Source of the DNA: Fidelibacterota bacterium
GTDB lineage: Bacteria; Fidelibacterota; Marinisomatia; SCGC-AAA003-L08; D37C17
DNA length: 27,430 bases
Assembly: GCA_002707765.1 (NCBI GenBank)
Contig: PANV01000044.1
Location: 1-27,430 of the forward strand
Direction: 5' to 3'
Below are positions 1 through 8,668 of the stretch, one piece after another. Position numbers and translations under genes: made by a program. Under the pieces are notes generated by a model. It was not told the origin of the DNA and made no database searches. It worked only from the letters and a program-made list of their open reading frames with translations. Each line of letters starts with the position of its first letter. Positions within the stretch are counted from its first letter, which is position 1.

Positions 1-359
1 ACTTGACCTGACTCTGGTAATGTTCCTTCACCTGTTGCGAGAGAGTCCCTTCTCTCCATAGACGGATCTGTCCCTGGTGCCGTTACATTAGTTCCTACAA
101 ATGATCTATAGACAGGTCTATCTGGTTTCTTACCACCAGGATATAAAAGATCCCCAGACTTGCCCATAGCTGAATATTTTTTTGCTTCTTCTGGATTTGC
201 AATAATTGCTTGTAGACGAGTTCCAGCAGTCAATGGATTAAGACCCATAGTCTTGCCGTATTCTGATTCATTTACTACTTGTTTGTTTCCTAGCAAGTCA
301 GTGTATTCAACTTGGTTTATTACCTGTTGACCACCGCCGCCTCCGCCGCCGCCGCACAT
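1..359 (-). CDS. Partial virion-associated-type protein starting MCGGGG
   Basis: The reading frame opens at the ATG at 359 (leftward), after a clear GGAGGG ribosome site, and is still open at base 1, so 119 codons are visible and the C-terminus is missing. It begins Met-Cys followed by eight glycines, then a hydrophilic stretch (QQVINQVEYTDLLGNKQVV). No domain is recognised. The next gene upstream (392-1180) also starts MCGGGG, so the two may be paralogues or share an N-terminal tag. Position at the end of the ejection/tail module suggests an internal virion or tail-tip protein; this is inference from context only. The N-terminal Cys has no hydrophobic signal before it, so it is not a lipoprotein box. 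Confidence 0.75.
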   Translation of the reverse strand, partial: MCGGGGGGGGQQVINQVEYTDLLGNKQVVNESEYGKTMGLNPLTAGTRLQAIIANPEEAKKYSAMGKSGDLLYPGGKKPDRPVYRSFVGTNVTAPGTDPSMERRDSLATGEGTLPESGQ

Positions 360-391
360 ATTATTTGCCCTCCATAATTAATTTGTTCATA

Positions 392-1180
392 TTAAAACCT
401 TGTGTAAACTCCTTTACCGAAACCTTGTCGTCTTTTTTTGTCGTCACGATCGTCAAAGCCTCCGAAGTTAATGTCATTTTTTGTAGTTCCTATTATGTTA
501 TTTGTACCTATTGTACCTATATCTTTAGATTTTGTAGTCCCTGTGTTAGTGTTTGTAGGCTTATCATCAAAAAATTGTCCTACAAATTGTTGAGAGAACC
601 TTGGGCTTTCTTGCATAGCCTTTGCCACACCCACTTCTCTAGCTCTAGATGCACCATATGCTAGATCCGCAGTTAGGGCAGCTTTACCCAATACATTCTG
701 CATAGCTGTCGCACCTGCTTTAGAACCACCTATAGGACCAGTGAGTACATTTAATGCTGTTTCTTGTGGGGAAGTACCAAATTTATTACCTGGAGATAGG
801 AAATTAATAACACCTCTGGCTACATCTACACCCAAACCAAGCATTGGATTAGCCATATAAGTAGCAGCTCTAAAGCCTTGTTCTACTACGGCTTTACCTA
901 ATTTATTATTATCTGGTCTAGGAGTTGAATCACCATTACGGAATGTTTCATCACGATCATCAGGTGCATAGTTTAGGTTAGTAGTTCCTTGAACTATATT
1001 TGTTCCAGGATAATTTTTAGGAGCTGATGTAGGATTACCAATTGGGTCAAGTCTTTCTTGTTTAATATCCCCAGGTTTATAACCTGTCATAGGATTATCA
1101 TTTGGCTTGAAGTTGGCTACAGGAGCTACAACTTTTTCTATGTTATCATCTTTGCTGCCTGATCCGCCACCGCCACACAT
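392..1180 (-). CDS. MCGGGG-type putative virion protein, 262 aa
   Basis: No family recognised. The protein starts MCGGGGSGSKDD, has a Pro/Asn-rich hydrophilic N-terminal third, an Ala/Gly-rich hydrophobic middle (about residues 100-175, for example GLGVDVARGVINFL and LTGPIGGSKAGATAM) and a charged C-terminus containing INFGGFDDRDDKKRRQGF. The motif NFGGFD also occurs at residues 9-13 and onward of the 418-aa protein two genes upstream. Its ATG overlaps the TAA of the acetyltransferase gene (TAATG), indicating coupled translation. The hydrophobic, glycine-rich middle and the neighbours suit an internal core or DNA-ejection protein of a short-tailed phage, but this is inferred. Confidence 0.7.
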   Translation of the reverse strand: MCGGGGSGSKDDNIEKVVAPVANFKPNDNPMTGYKPGDIKQERLDPIGNPTSAPKNYPGTNIVQGTTNLNYAPDDRDETFRNGDSTPRPDNNKLGKAVVEQGFRAATYMANPMLGLGVDVARGVINFLSPGNKFGTSPQETALNVLTGPIGGSKAGATAMQNVLGKAALTADLAYGASRAREVGVAKAMQESPRFSQQFVGQFFDDKPTNTNTGTTKSKDIGTIGTNNIIGTTKNDINFGGFDDRDDKKRRQGFGKGVYTRF

Positions 1181-1626
1181 TATACTATTCCTTTTTTATA
1201 AATTGCTCCTTGTTTTGTATATCCCATTCTGGTCATTACTTTATCATATTGCTCGTTAGGAGCACCAGCATATGTCACAGAGTAATTCACTTCTTTACAC
1301 CCTTTTTCTTTCGCCCACTTTTCAAAGTCTTTGAGTAACTTGAAACCTGCCAATTGACTACTTTGATCAGTAAAGAGTAACTCTTCTTGAGCCAAGAGAT
1401 CACTGCCCCATAGATAGTTTGTAAGGTATCCAAGAAGATATGCCATAGGCTTATCGCCTTTGTAATATACTCTGAAGTATTTATTTGGATTTCCACAAAA
1501 CCTGCTTGCATATTCTCGTACAATGTTTTCATCGTAGTGAGTATCTTTGTATATACTCGTTCCGTGCATTTCTTTAGCAAGTGGTAGTAGTGTTTCAATA
1601 TCTTCATATGTGCCTTCCTTTATCAT
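1180..1626 (-). CDS. GNAT-family N-acetyltransferase, 148 aa
   Basis: Length and layout fit a single GNAT domain: an N-terminal helix pair (EDIETLLPLAKEMHG), central strands (KYFRVYYKGDKPMAYLLGYL), the motif-A region (about residues 85-110, DQSSQLAGFKLLKDFEKWAKEKG, with a degenerate Q-x-x-G acetyl-CoA loop) and a C-terminal MTRMGYTKQGAIYKK segment typical of the last GNAT strands. Such enzymes move acetyl from acetyl-CoA to an amine; the substrate is unknown. Small acetyltransferases are known among virion/tail genes of several podoviruses, where they may modify a virion or host protein. Here the gene sits between two likely ejection proteins, one base from its upstream neighbour and overlapping the next start. 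Confidence 0.75.
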   Translation of the reverse strand: MIKEGTYEDIETLLPLAKEMHGTSIYKDTHYDENIVREYASRFCGNPNKYFRVYYKGDKPMAYLLGYLTNYLWGSDLLAQEELLFTDQSSQLAGFKLLKDFEKWAKEKGCKEVNYSVTYAGAPNEQYDKVMTRMGYTKQGAIYKKGIV

Positions 1627-1627
1627 A

Positions 1628-2884
1628 TTAGTAATACGCTATTCCAAAGCCACCACGACCGCCGAGAGAAAACCCTCTGTCTGCTTTGTAAACTGCATTA
1701 CCAAATGTTCCAAACCTTTCTTCTCTAGGTTCTCCACTTCTATCAGTGAACCTACGAAGATAATCTATACCAGCTAATTCTTGTGGTCTAGCTAGATTAC
1801 CATATATATTCTTACCAGATGCCATAGCTGGTCCTAAATTACTTCCTAAATATTGTGCTGCACCTTGTGCACCTAATCCTAAATTAAGTGTAGACCCAGG
1901 TAATTGTATTCTTGGTACATTCATACCAGATGTATTTTCAAAATAACTTGGAATCTTAGGTGGATCCATAACCGTTCCTAACATAGTTCCTAAGCTACCA
2001 CCCAAAGAACCGCCAGCCACTGAACCTAAGTTAGCACCTGCTATTGTTGAACCAACCATAGGTATTTTGTTTACAAGATTTGCTGCGTTAACTGCAAAAC
2101 CGCTAGTGTTACCTGCAGCTGTTTGAAGTAATGCTTGGTTTGTTATGTTAGCAACTGGTGCAATATTTGATCCTGCTGGAATAGTAAACATACTAGGTGG
2201 ACCCAACTGACCTGCTGGCATTGGAACAGCTTTTCCTACTGACCCTAAGTTAACTACATTACCATTACTAACAACATCCATAGTTGCAGGGAATTGAGCA
2301 CCTGTTGGAACATCTTTTGGTATGGTAGTTGTTCCCATAAGTTTACCACCAATATAAGAACCTGCTGCAGTTCCTGCTGCATTCATCAATGCTTGTCCCC
2401 AAGTACCTCCAGCACCTTTCGTGGCTAAACCAGATCCAACCGCAGCACCTATCGTAGACGCAGTACCAGCAGATATTGAAGCAGGTAATAAGTATGGTGC
2501 AGCCATAGCCGCAGCTGCTGTTACAGCAATTCTACCTATTGGGCTTTTAACAATTTTTTTGAATACTCTTGATATGCCTCTAAAGATTTTACCAAAGAAA
2601 AAGTGTTGAGGACTATTAGGATTCATTGGGTCGTAATTACCCATCTCTGATCCTGCAAACATAGCCATTGGATTACCACCTTCTTTGATGGTCTTTAACA
2701 TTAGCTGTGCAAGTAATGCCTGTCCTTCTTTATCTTGAAATATTTTAGGATGTACTACAAACTCGCCTGGTTCTAGCTTTGCATCAATAGTATCTTTACT
2801 AGCCATCTGATCAAACTCTTGTTTTGCAACAAAGTCTTTTTGATCAAATCCTCCAAAGTTATCTACATAATCTTTAAATGCCAT
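1628..2884 (-). CDS. Putative internal virion / DNA-ejection protein, 418 aa
   Basis: Residues 1-60 are hydrophilic and contain DTIDAKLEPGEFVVHPKI, a GEFVV-type motif seen in internal and tape-measure-like proteins of many phages. Residues about 95-185 hold an amphipathic basic helix (FGKIFRGISRVFKKIVKSP) followed by long Ala/Gly/Ser-rich hydrophobic stretches (IGRIAVTAAAAMAAPYLL and later glycine-zipper repeats), as expected of proteins that insert in the host membrane during genome ejection. The C-terminal third is Gly/Asn/Leu-rich. It lies directly downstream of the fibre gene and one base upstream of the GNAT gene in transcription order. Function is inferred from composition and position; no exact homologue is recognised. 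Confidence 0.65.
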   Translation of the reverse strand: MAFKDYVDNFGGFDQKDFVAKQEFDQMASKDTIDAKLEPGEFVVHPKIFQDKEGQALLAQLMLKTIKEGGNPMAMFAGSEMGNYDPMNPNSPQHFFFGKIFRGISRVFKKIVKSPIGRIAVTAAAAMAAPYLLPASISAGTASTIGAAVGSGLATKGAGGTWGQALMNAAGTAAGSYIGGKLMGTTTIPKDVPTGAQFPATMDVVSNGNVVNLGSVGKAVPMPAGQLGPPSMFTIPAGSNIAPVANITNQALLQTAAGNTSGFAVNAANLVNKIPMVGSTIAGANLGSVAGGSLGGSLGTMLGTVMDPPKIPSYFENTSGMNVPRIQLPGSTLNLGLGAQGAAQYLGSNLGPAMASGKNIYGNLARPQELAGIDYLRRFTDRSGEPREERFGTFGNAVYKADRGFSLGGRGGFGIAYY

Positions 2885-2893
2885 AATATCACC

Positions 2894-4732
2894 TTATACA
2901 GATAGTGTAGCTGCTGCTATACCAACCTCCAAACTATTTGCTCCAGAAGTATTTGTTACTACTAACTCTAATCGTCTACCTGTTGTTGTTCCATCAATCT
3001 CAATTGTTGTCGGCATATTGACAGAAGCTCTGGTAGTAGAGGAAGAGAATGTACTTCCAATTGTTGAACCGTCTACAGATAATTGAATAGTACAAGTACC
3101 TGCTGCGAGCTTATGGGTGATACCATCTAATCTTAATTTCTGTTTCCATATATTAGAAACGAAGTATGTTTTGTTAGTTACGGTTACAGAAGCATCTTCC
3201 CATACATTAAAAAATGAAATAGTAGATGTAGCAAAGATATCAGGTAATTGGTTAGTAGGTATCTTCGCACTACTATCTAGTGAAGCAACACCATTAACTG
3301 CACCTCTATCTGTTTTTGGTAACACTGAAGATAAGTCTAGCGTACCATATTCTAATGCCGTACCAGTTCCATTAACACGAACATATTGTGACGCGTTGGA
3401 AGCCAAGAAAGTAGGCAGTGAGCTTTCTGGTGATGTTTCTAACCACTGAGTACCAGTGTAAAACTTTAAGATATTAGGAACTTGTGATGTATCTAACCAT
3501 AGATCTCCTGTTACAGCACCTGATGGTGTTGATATACCAGAAGTAATGTTTGCTTTGTTAGCAAGACTTGTAGATAACTGATTTACTTTGTTCTGTGGTA
3601 TCTCGTTGTTTTGTATATTTAGTTTATTGTAATTAATAAATCCTTGTTCGTTTGTATATTCATCTTCAAACATCAAACCAGCAATTGTTTTTTGTGCTTG
3701 GTTTTCAACCGTAATAACTACAACCCTATCATTCTGAGCTAATGAACTTGTAAATGTTATTGTTGCTGTTTGTGGTGAGTTAATATAGTCAGCACCACCA
3801 CCTGGTTCCTGTAAGATACCATTTTTCCATACCAACAAAGTTTCGTCACTAGAGTGAACGAATGCTACAGAGTTAGTAGATGTACTAACTAATGTATCTT
3901 GTCTACGGAAGTTAGTTACTGATTGAGAACGCACGCTGTAGATTGTGTATTTATCTGCTAACGCAGTTCCTGTTGCAGTTGATATCGTAATAGTATTTGC
4001 AGCAGTGTTTGTTGTGTATTCAGCTGCAGATCCAGTTGTGGCTAGTCCAAGTAAAACTCCGTTTTTATAAATTACTATGTCCTCTGTGTTCTGATCAAAT
4101 GTGTATGGAATCACATTGGCATTACTAGCAATAGGAGCAAGAGTAGAAGTAGCAGTAGCTTGAGTACCATTGGCAGGTGGAGTAATGGTTACTGAAGGGG
4201 CTACGGTATATCCACCTCCTTGTGCAGTTGAAGCTATGTTAACTGCAGTTACAACTCCAGCAGTAAGAACAGCAGTGGCAGTTGGTGCTGATCCGTTAAT
4301 AGAGTCTTGAGGTGTAGTGAAAGAAACAGTAGGGACAGAAGTGTATCCAGATCCACCACTCGTTACGGTGACTGTCTGTACTCCTGTTGTAATTAATTTA
4401 TCTTGTCTATTGAAAAAGAAAGGACCTTCAACGGTTCCAACATTTGCTCCAGATGGACCTCGTAATGAAGAGATTGTAATTAGATCTTGCCAACCATCAT
4501 CTGCTCCAGGATATGTACCAACCCTATATTGTAGACCATTAACTGTGTCTACTCTCATTTCAATAGGACCTTGGAATGTTCCTGATTCGTTAAACAGAAC
4601 CGATAATAGTTCAGCGATTGTTTTATCACCAAACTCTGCTGTGTTTAGATATCTGATGATATTCTCAAAATCAGTATGTATATTACCTGATGATACATAG
4701 TTTTGAGGATGTTGTTGTCTAAGTCTTGCCAT
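2894..4732 (-). CDS. Tail fibre-like protein, 612 aa
   Basis: Residues about 25-85 form an N-terminal virion-attachment type domain (YLNTAEFGDKTIAELLSVLF then NGLQYRVGTYPGADDGWQDL) that is shared with the 179-aa protein at 13197-13736. Residues 118-200 hold two copies of a GGSGYTSVPTVSF / GGGYTVAPSVTI beta-repeat. Residues 205-268 and 282-343 are two copies of a phage fibre module with a K-NG-L core (VIYKNGVLL, LVWKNGILQEPGGGADYI). A short coiled or linker part (NKLNIQNNEIPQNKVNQL) leads to a fibre shaft motif TDRGAVNGVASLDSSAKIP and a beta-rich C-terminal head. This build suits a trimeric fibre that contacts the host surface. It is followed closely by the propeller gene upstream (3-nt gap). 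Confidence 0.8.
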   Translation of the reverse strand: MARLRQQHPQNYVSSGNIHTDFENIIRYLNTAEFGDKTIAELLSVLFNESGTFQGPIEMRVDTVNGLQYRVGTYPGADDGWQDLITISSLRGPSGANVGTVEGPFFFNRQDKLITTGVQTVTVTSGGSGYTSVPTVSFTTPQDSINGSAPTATAVLTAGVVTAVNIASTAQGGGYTVAPSVTITPPANGTQATATSTLAPIASNANVIPYTFDQNTEDIVIYKNGVLLGLATTGSAAEYTTNTAANTITISTATGTALADKYTIYSVRSQSVTNFRRQDTLVSTSTNSVAFVHSSDETLLVWKNGILQEPGGGADYINSPQTATITFTSSLAQNDRVVVITVENQAQKTIAGLMFEDEYTNEQGFINYNKLNIQNNEIPQNKVNQLSTSLANKANITSGISTPSGAVTGDLWLDTSQVPNILKFYTGTQWLETSPESSLPTFLASNASQYVRVNGTGTALEYGTLDLSSVLPKTDRGAVNGVASLDSSAKIPTNQLPDIFATSTISFFNVWEDASVTVTNKTYFVSNIWKQKLRLDGITHKLAAGTCTIQLSVDGSTIGSTFSSSTTRASVNMPTTIEIDGTTTGRRLELVVTNTSGANSLEVGIAAATLSV

Positions 4733-4735
4733 AAT

Positions 4736-6229
4736 TTATCCCTGCCTTACTGTAACGGCAAAGCCTATAACTTTTAATAGTCCTTTACCTTTTGTTTTTA
4801 ATCTAAATTGAACACCTCTATAACGATGTTCAAATTTCCTTTCATATTGTCTACTTAACGGCACATCTGGGAATTTGTCGTCCGCTCCGTCCTCTTCTAT
4901 AAGAAAAACCATAGAACTCAAATACCTACCTCGCTCATCAAAAGCTTCTACCGTTATCTCTCCTTTACCAGTTGCTTGTAATATAAAAGAATAGCTTTCT
5001 TTTACATCATTTATAGCACCTTGCCAAAGTATAGGAGTTAGTACCGTCATCTCTGGACTGAAGTCTGTTATATCTTCAATCCTAGCTCTTTCCCAAATAC
5101 CACCAGGAGTACCAAAAACTGTTGTTCCTCCTAGTTGTCTACCATTCATAGCATTTAAGAATGTACCTGTTGACCATTTACTTTCACCACCAGACATAGG
5201 GTTTAGAGTCAATGTTAATCTAGTACAAAGAAGATCAGATATAGGGAAGAATATATGATATTGACCTTCATCTTGGTCAAACATAGCACTAATGTTTTCA
5301 GGATTAGCAACTTGCTTAACTAAAGCTCTATAAGTTAAGTCAATTTTATTTGACATTGGTATAGAGAATATAGTTACGCCGTTTGTATCTGATCTTCTTA
5401 ACGAGTGTACCCCATCTCTAGAACAGAACATAAGGTCTGAACCAGCTGGTACAATTGTATTATGACTTAAAGTTCCAACTTTAACATTGGCTTTATCATC
5501 TATTTGCCATTGTGTGAAATCTGGGTGCAGTGCATATACAACAACTTGGTCGTTTGTAAATACTGCTAATCTGTTATTTTCAAAAACACCTAAACCTTTT
5601 ATTTCATCTGCAGTACCAATAATGTTAGCAACATCTATATCTGCAGCTTTAGTTACTGCTGTTGCTGCTGGATCTTCATCTTCTGGAAAAACATTGAATT
5701 CATCAACACGACTTATATCTATTGTTGTTCTTTTATCTGGTGCTCCTGCTATTGCTAACCTTCTTTGAATAGCAACTCCAAATGCTGGTCTTGGATCTGA
5801 ACTGGCTTCAATCTTTCTAAATCTTAAACCATCATATCTATACATATTATTATCTCTATTAAAGAAGATAACATTGTTATTGAATAGTGTAGATGTTGTT
5901 ATGTTGTTTTTAGGATATACTTCTTCTGCTATATGGTCTTGATCTGATTTTAAAGATATACCACCACCATCTTTTTGTGCCCATACAAGTCTGTTACGAC
6001 CATAAAAGTTTAAGTGTTTGATTAATCTATCCCCAGATGTCCTTTGACTGGCACCTGCATCCCTAACAATAGATCCCCTCCAATCAGCAAAACCATTATC
6101 TATGGTTATCAAATGCTGTTTTTGACCTGTATCTAAAGCGGCTTTATCTCGGGACGCATCAACACCTTGAAAATCTTCATAAGGATAAACCTTTACCTTT
6201 ACACCAGATGGTGCATAAGCTGTTGACAT
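4736..6229 (-). CDS. Beta-propeller tail/stabilisation protein (P22 gp10 / tail hub-like), 497 aa
   Basis: The 497-aa protein is all-beta in look, with repeated short blades such as RLVWAQKDGGG, VIFFNRDNNMYRYDG, RLAVFTNDQVVVYAL, DLMFCSRDGVHSLRR and QYHIFFPISD, followed by a C-terminal sandwich (QATGKGEITVEAFDERGRYLSS, VQFRLKTKGKGLLKVIGFAV). Proteins of this kind close the portal channel and hold packaged DNA in P22-like podoviruses or form the tail hub in related marine phages. The order capsid, small protein, adaptor, propeller, fibre fits that role. Its ATG follows the adaptor stop directly. The family call rests on fold-like pattern and synteny, not on a clear sequence signature. Confidence 0.7.
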   Translation of the reverse strand: MSTAYAPSGVKVKVYPYEDFQGVDASRDKAALDTGQKQHLITIDNGFADWRGSIVRDAGASQRTSGDRLIKHLNFYGRNRLVWAQKDGGGISLKSDQDHIAEEVYPKNNITTSTLFNNNVIFFNRDNNMYRYDGLRFRKIEASSDPRPAFGVAIQRRLAIAGAPDKRTTIDISRVDEFNVFPEDEDPAATAVTKAADIDVANIIGTADEIKGLGVFENNRLAVFTNDQVVVYALHPDFTQWQIDDKANVKVGTLSHNTIVPAGSDLMFCSRDGVHSLRRSDTNGVTIFSIPMSNKIDLTYRALVKQVANPENISAMFDQDEGQYHIFFPISDLLCTRLTLTLNPMSGGESKWSTGTFLNAMNGRQLGGTTVFGTPGGIWERARIEDITDFSPEMTVLTPILWQGAINDVKESYSFILQATGKGEITVEAFDERGRYLSSMVFLIEEDGADDKFPDVPLSRQYERKFEHRYRGVQFRLKTKGKGLLKVIGFAVTVRQG

Positions 6230-6943
6230 CTACTTTCTCCCAGCATCGTATGCTCTATTACTACATAGATTATCAGAACCTCTGTCGTGTGGGCTGATTT
6301 CTATCTTAGAATTACCATACTTTCTATTGTATAAAACTCTGTTCATAGTCCTAAAGTACATAGGACCATATGCTTCTACCTTGTTAGATTGTTGTTGAAC
6401 TGCATAGTTGTAAAGTAATCCTGCAACCATAATTTGATCTGGTACATTCCTATGTTCTGTAGGATGTGTATAGTAATCTACCTCTAAATTATCAAAGTAA
6501 GGATGTGATCTTAGATCTTCTAATACTAAATTAGCGAATTCAATAAACATCATAATGACTTCGCCGTCTACAGTTCCAGGGTGCATATCTCCATATCTAC
6601 GCAAAGCTTGCATAGCTAATGTTTGTAATGAAGAATATGGTTCACCTAGATGTGGATTAGATGCTGAATATCTATTCCTATCGTTTACATTTTCATCTAA
6701 GTATTTAAGTTGTGCGTTGGTTGCTAATCTATCTTTTTCTTTATCAATGTTTGTTCTTAGATCAACACCACCTGGTCTTACATTACCATTTTCATCTCTA
6801 TTAGTTGGTTCTTCCGTTGGTTTAGGAAGGTCTACATAGTCTGAATTAGAAACATTCTGATTACTGCTAGTAGTACCAGCTGTGTTTGTAGACGATGTAG
6901 AACTATACCCCGAAGATGAAGAACCTGAACTGTAAGAAGCCAT
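6230..6943 (-). CDS. Head-tail adaptor / tail tubular A-like protein, 237 aa
   Basis: The first 50 residues are Ser/Thr-rich and low in complexity; the rest is mainly helical, with the helices SSLQTLAMQALRRYGD, VIMMFIEFANLVLEDL and DQIMVAGLLYNYAVQQQSN. A helical bundle next to the portal that docks the tail is the usual build of gp6/gp4/gp11-like adaptors. The gene lies between the capsid module and the propeller protein, the expected place. The start codon overlaps the stop of the 99-aa gene (TAATG). Assignment is by architecture and position. Confidence 0.65.
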   Translation of the reverse strand: MASYSSGSSSSGYSSTSSTNTAGTTSSNQNVSNSDYVDLPKPTEEPTNRDENGNVRPGGVDLRTNIDKEKDRLATNAQLKYLDENVNDRNRYSASNPHLGEPYSSLQTLAMQALRRYGDMHPGTVDGEVIMMFIEFANLVLEDLRSHPYFDNLEVDYYTHPTEHRNVPDQIMVAGLLYNYAVQQQSNKVEAYGPMYFRTMNRVLYNRKYGNSKIEISPHDRGSDNLCSNRAYDAGRK

Positions 6944-7242
6944 TACTCATCTCCCTTGATAATCCTTCTATGCTTGAAGAATATGTGTTGTTCAAACCTA
7001 TCTGCTTTGTCTGCAGGTATTCTCCATACGAGATGTGACCTATCTTTATTCCACAATCCCTTGTATTTCTCACCTGCTATATTCATATCCCAACTAACCT
7101 TTTCTGGATTAGCACTTACATAGTAAGCCCATTGTGAACCCACTTTCTTTTGGGTTACAATTGGATCTTTGACTGCTTCTTTAGCTACTTTATCTTTAGC
7201 TTTTTGTGCAGACTTAAACCTTTTTACATCTTTTTCTGTCAT
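6943..7242 (-). CDS. Small basic protein of unknown function, 99 aa
   Basis: No family recognised. The N-terminal 30 residues are Lys-rich and probably one helix (MTEKDVKRFKSAQKAKDKVA). The remainder looks like a compact alpha/beta domain with many aromatics and a basic end (NIAGEKYKGLWNKDRSHLVWRIPADKADRFEQH). It is the first gene after the terminator that follows the capsid gene and has its own TAGGAGA ribosome site. It could be a minor virion or capsid-associated protein; there is nothing in the sequence that proves this. Confidence 0.6.
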   Translation of the reverse strand: MTEKDVKRFKSAQKAKDKVAKEAVKDPIVTQKKVGSQWAYYVSANPEKVSWDMNIAGEKYKGLWNKDRSHLVWRIPADKADRFEQHIFFKHRRIIKGDE

Positions 7243-7263
7243 ATATCCTATCTCCTAAATAAA

Positions 7264-7295
7264 AAGGGCTAGAGTTATCACTAACCCCAGCCCTT
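7264..7295 (-). terminator. Rho-independent terminator after the capsid gene
   Basis: Read leftward, AAGGGCTGGGGTTA pairs with TAACTCTAGCCCTT along all 14 positions (two G-U pairs), the loop is GTGA (a GNRA tetraloop), and the stem is followed by TTTTTATTT. It sits 33 nt after the capsid stop, so it should raise the ratio of capsid message to that of downstream tail genes. Confidence 0.9.
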
Positions 7296-7327
7296 AGTTT
7301 ACCTTTATATAAGAATTAGTCGTCCTA

Positions 7328-8509
7328 TTACGATAGAGCAGACCAGTTCTTAATTCTGTGGTGTACTTTAGAGTGGGTCATTTCTAATCCACACTCTGAC
7401 ATATACATATGTTTAACACCATCAAAATCGTTATTCTGGATATCTCTTACGAGTTGAGTATCTCTACCCGCCATATAACGATAGTTCAAGTGATTCATAT
7501 CTAAGATAAGCATCTCTTGCGATAGTGCACCAACCTGACGGAACATAGGGTGCATATATACAAGAAGATCACCAGCAAATGTAGTGTATCTTGTAAATGC
7601 TACGCCATATGCGTTGTCAATCTGCACAGGTTGCCATCTGTTTTTACCTAGTTCCATCATATTAGTGATACAACGAGGACCCGCAAAGGCTACCTTTTCG
7701 TTTGATCCAAAAGCAAAGATGTCCTCAATTAAGAATTTATCAAACTCTTTCTCAGTCATCTTGTTAGAAGAAGTTGTAGCAGATGCACAATCAATTACAT
7801 TTGTAATCATACTGAACAATCCACCAGTAGTTCTTTTTGGATTTGCAGTTGAGCCGTTAGTTTCACCTCTAGTTCCAAAGAAGAAAGCTCTTTCAATGTC
7901 ACCCATATGTAGTTTTAGGGCTTTTGTAAGTTGCTCTTGTTCTTTGTCGCCAGTTCTTAGGTTTGTGTTCTGTAAAGTTCCACTTACTGAAATCGCAGTC
8001 TTAAAGATCTGCGTAAAGTTGTGGTCTACAGTAGCATCAAAACTAACTGCTGTTGGAGATGTGCCACCTTCAATGAAGGACGAGCCTGCGATAATTAGCT
8101 CTTGGTCATCTGCGACTGCAGCCGCTGTAGAGTGATATCCTCTTTGAATAGTTACTGTGTTTGCTGAAGTGTTCGCATCCGCAGTAGCAAGAATATTCTC
8201 ACCAGTTGCTGGGTTATGCAAAACAGTACCACTGACGATGAAAGCTTCATCAGCTGTGTCATTGTCAAATGTTAAAGTAGTTGCACTATTGTTTAACGCA
8301 CCATTAACAACGATGGTTCTTGTTGGTAACTCATCTCTGAAATGGTTATATTTAGGGTCGTCTGTAGACTCACTAGAAGTCATAGCCAACAACGCTTGAA
8401 GCGGTGCTGTACCATTTGGTTCTAGAAGAGTGAATAACTCCCTATAGTTCGTAGGACGAAAGTCTGATGTAAATTGACCTGTCCCACGAAGTCCTTGTAT
8501 TGCTGCCAT
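7328..8509 (-). CDS. Major capsid protein, SU10-like (DUF5309-like), 393 aa
   Basis: The N-terminal region NYRELFTLLEPNGTAPLQALLAMTSSESTDDPKY is the hallmark I associate with SU10/DUF5309-type capsid proteins of marine phages, an HK97-fold family. Residues about 65-150 look like an inserted beta-domain (TRTIVVNGALNNSATTLTF ... NTVTIQRGYHSTAA), then the P- and A-domain helices (QLTKALKLHMGDIERAFFFG, TEKEFDKFLIEDIFAFG). The protein assembles the shell as hexamers and pentamers on the scaffold encoded upstream. It has a strong AAGGAGG site, a 159-nt leader and its own terminator, all marks of high expression. Confidence 0.88.
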   Translation of the reverse strand: MAAIQGLRGTGQFTSDFRPTNYRELFTLLEPNGTAPLQALLAMTSSESTDDPKYNHFRDELPTRTIVVNGALNNSATTLTFDNDTADEAFIVSGTVLHNPATGENILATADANTSANTVTIQRGYHSTAAAVADDQELIIAGSSFIEGGTSPTAVSFDATVDHNFTQIFKTAISVSGTLQNTNLRTGDKEQEQLTKALKLHMGDIERAFFFGTRGETNGSTANPKRTTGGLFSMITNVIDCASATTSSNKMTEKEFDKFLIEDIFAFGSNEKVAFAGPRCITNMMELGKNRWQPVQIDNAYGVAFTRYTTFAGDLLVYMHPMFRQVGALSQEMLILDMNHLNYRYMAGRDTQLVRDIQNNDFDGVKHMYMSECGLEMTHSKVHHRIKNWSALS

Positions 8510-8612
8510 AGTAACCTCCTTATAAGTTTATAGCATTGTTTCGTGTTTCAAATCCGACTTCTTCCCACAAGATAGTGCATTCAGCAGAATTCTGTGTTCC
8601 GTTGTCATTTGT

Positions 8613-8624
8613 AAGCCGTAGCGT
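8613..8624 (-). repeat. Copy 1 of the ACGCTACGGCT repeat (capsid leader)
   Basis: Read leftward the sequence is ACGCTACGGCTT. Two more copies lie at 9793-9803 and 9814-9825. This copy is in the non-coding stretch between scaffold and capsid genes (8510-8668), about 100 nt before the capsid start. No other exact copy was noticed in the window. It could be part of a late promoter or a processing site. Confidence 0.5.
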
Positions 8625-8668
8625 ACAATTTTAATTTACTAGATAAGTGGTCTGATGATCGTCCTTGT

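Noticed and set aside
365..664. 99-codon rightward frame at the left end
   Set aside because: Antisense to the MCGGGG gene; no ribosome site and unlikely Cys/Ser/Phe-rich product.
7584..8135. 183-codon frame opposite the capsid gene
   Set aside because: Shadow of the capsid gene: no ribosome site, odd Ser/Val-rich composition, opposite strand to all neighbours.
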